Source: Alphaproteobacteria bacterium
Lineage (GTDB): Bacteria; Pseudomonadota; Alphaproteobacteria; RF32; CAG-239
NCBI GenBank assembly: GCA_017645485.1
Contig: JAGCOI010000110.1
Span: forward strand, 1 to 7,570
Reading direction: 5' to 3'
Length of the DNA: 7,570 nucleotides
In this document: piece by piece, positions 5,831-7,570 of the stretch
How positions within the stretch are numbered: position 1 is the first letter of the stretch
Layout: the number at the start of each line of letters is the position of its first letter
Translations under genes and position numbers: made by a program
Notes under the pieces: generated by a model
Seen by the model: only the letters and a program-made list of their open reading frames with translations
The model's database searches: none
What the model was told of the DNA's origin: nothing

Positions 5831-7570
5831 CTATAAAGTACCTGTTTTAAGCAGCTTGAAATATTTATATACGGACCCGTCCTGCACATTCCAACTGAAA
5901 TCTTTTTTCATGGCATTAACTTTCATAGCATTAATCGTATCCGGTGTTTGATAGAAACAATGGAGTGCTTTATAAAGCGTATCGGCATAGGCATTTACAT
6001 TGTTTTTTAATTTTTGCGCTTTCGTGTTTGAACCATACACCTTAACACCGCCTGCAAAAAACACATCCGTTCTGAAACCGTCCACACCGTTTTCAATGGT
6101 ATCAACCAAGCCCCCTGTTGAAGTGGCTATCGGAAGCGAACCTTTTGCCATTGCCTCCATTTGCGTCAAACCGCAAGGTTCAAAATGAGATGGCATTAAA
6201 TAGAAATCGGCGGCTAATTGTAAAGCATACGCAAACTCATCTTTATAACCTCTGAAAACAAATATACGCTCTGCGGCTTTCGGACTGATTTGATAAACCT
6301 TATCGCGAAATTCTTTAAGCATTTCAAAGAGTTTAACATCCCCTGCACCGCCCATGGCAATAATCGGAAATTCCGATTTTTCTTCTTTAATGCGTTCCAA
6401 TGTTTTTAAAAAGGCCTCCGAAGCAATATCATAACCTTTTTGTTCCACCAAACGACTTGTCGCACACATAAAAGGTATTTTCGAAGCTTTTGACATCAAT
6501 TTCGATAAATTCTGAAAAGCGTATAAATCAATTAAAGGCACAACTTCCTTTTTAAATTCGGCATTTATAGCCAATTCCGAAAGCAATCTGATGCACTCTT
6601 TTTTGTTATGCGTTTTGTTTTTAATGCTTTTTTCATCATAAATTTTAAAATCGAAATTTTTAAAATATTCATTGATGTGCTTAATTTTTACTTCATTCGG
6701 CGAAATAAGTTTTTTGGCGTAACCGTTTACAATACCGAAAAATGTACGGTGATTTTTTCTGATTTTTAAAATATCCCTGAAATCAAAGCCGAAACCCAAT
6801 TCTTTTGAAACTTCTTCCATATAGTTTTTCGAAACGGCAACAACTCTGTCCGCCAAATGGAAATTGGACGATGCCTGATTATAACAATCATATACAATCA
6901 AGGTGTTTGTCGTGCGCGGATTACTGTTTTTTGCGGCAATGGCATGCTTAAAAATATCCACGGCATATTCTTCAAAAAGCCCGTTTAACAAACGTGCCGT
7001 ATTTTCATAATCCCACCCCTGATAACCTAAATGATGCGCAATATGCACAATAGGCAGATTTTGAACTTTCAAGGCCGTTTCACGACTGATTTTACGGTCA
7101 TCTGCTTTAAGCGGTGTTAAATATTTGCATAAGCCGCCGAGAGCACCGCTGTGCCAATCGTTGGCAACCAAAATATTCGGCATTCTTAAATTTTTCAACC
7201 CGCCTTTATGGCTTTCGCAAAGCAGTGTCCACACCGCTTTTGAAAAAAACGCAAACCGTTCAACCTCATTGATGTTGTATTTATTCAAAACATAACAACC
7301 GTCTTGCGTTGTCGGATTATTTTTGGCCGGATTGATACAAAAAAAGCGCTTATTTCTTAAAAACAAATAGCGCACATCATTCATATAACCCGCATATACC
7401 TCAACGGGATATTCTTCAAAATTATCATTTTCATCGGCAAACGCAACTGAAATCTGCCCGATTTTTTCAACTTCCGTCTGCTTGTTTTCGGCACCGCGAT
7501 ATATTTTGCCGTTCAAAAGCGCTTCTTTTTTACCCGTATTGCCCTCGTACATCGGCGTTACAATAGACAT
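5831..7570 (-). CDS. glgA: Glycogen/starch synthase (GT5), 5' end beyond the window
   Basis: Partial: 579 codons up to the right edge. The ATG at 7568-7570 is probably internal, because the GT5 N-terminal KxGGLxDV nucleotide-sugar loop is missing and the first residues (SIVTPMYEG) match the strand that follows it. Visible GT5 features: NDWHSG (137-142), LGYQG (181-185), VAVSKNYMEEV, VNGY (281-284), TSRLVEQKG (371-379), and EPCGLTQMEAM (464-474) with TGGLVDT (485-491), then DFSW near the C-terminus. It would extend alpha-1,4-glucan from ADP- or UDP-glucose. NDWH to TSRL spans about 230 residues, roughly 90 more than I recall for E. coli GlgA, with a lysine-rich insert at about 290-345. The usual NGID reads NGYA. 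It converges on accD with 20 bp between stops and no terminator hairpin. Confidence 0.88.
   Translation of the reverse strand: MSIVTPMYEGNTGKKEALLNGKIYRGAENKQTEVEKIGQISVAFADENDNFEEYPVEVYAGYMNDVRYLFLRNKRFFCINPAKNNPTTQDGCYVLNKYNINEVERFAFFSKAVWTLLCESHKGGLKNLRMPNILVANDWHSGALGGLCKYLTPLKADDRKISRETALKVQNLPIVHIAHHLGYQGWDYENTARLLNGLFEEYAVDIFKHAIAAKNSNPRTTNTLIVYDCYNQASSNFHLADRVVAVSKNYMEEVSKELGFGFDFRDILKIRKNHRTFFGIVNGYAKKLISPNEVKIKHINEYFKNFDFKIYDEKSIKNKTHNKKECIRLLSELAINAEFKKEVVPLIDLYAFQNLSKLMSKASKIPFMCATSRLVEQKGYDIASEAFLKTLERIKEEKSEFPIIAMGGAGDVKLFEMLKEFRDKVYQISPKAAERIFVFRGYKDEFAYALQLAADFYLMPSHFEPCGLTQMEAMAKGSLPIATSTGGLVDTIENGVDGFRTDVFFAGGVKVYGSNTKAQKLKNNVNAYADTLYKALHCFYQTPDTINAMKVNAMKKDFSWNVQDGSVYKYFKLLKTGTL

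Overview
The window looks like chromosomal sequence from an AT-rich alphaproteobacterium, plausibly a reduced, host- or gut-associated lineage. This is inferred from three things: the ihfB-lapA-accD gene order, which resembles the alphaproteobacterial ihfB-lapA-trpFBA-accD-folC neighbourhood with the trp genes missing; a multi-PAS protein resembling alphaproteobacterial PAS histidine kinases; and the low GC content. No rRNA, tRNA or CRISPR array is visible.

Left region (1-1141): about 300 bases without a convincing gene, holding a strong plus-strand terminator and a GC-richer, hairpin-forming element. The last 22 bases of that element also occur at the left edge of the window. Next comes a minus-strand VanX/DdpX-type D-Ala-D-Ala dipeptidase gene with a clear promoter. 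A second copy of the terminator follows, identical over 37 bases, although no plus-strand gene lies in front of it. The simplest reading is that a unit of about 1.02 kb carrying the element and the dipeptidase sits between duplicated copies of a terminator that once lay between an upstream gene and queH.

Middle region (1142-3497): queH (epoxyqueuosine reductase, last step of queuosine synthesis) runs rightward. It meets, tail to tail, a membrane-anchored protein with about four PAS-like domains. The two genes share the bases of their stop codons in one TTAA. The PAS protein resembles known sensor kinases but ends where the kinase module would be expected to begin.

Right region (3498-7570): tsaB (tRNA t6A synthesis) diverges from the PAS gene across a short region with overlapping promoter candidates. 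It is followed by a tight set, ihfB-lapA-accD: a nucleoid protein subunit, an envelope assembly protein and the acetyl-CoA carboxylase beta subunit. A glycogen/starch synthase (GT5) gene converges on accD with only 20 bp between stops and runs off the right edge, so its N-terminal substrate-binding loop is not in the window. Apart from the left region, the content is housekeeping: tRNA modification, fatty acid precursor synthesis, DNA architecture and storage polysaccharide.
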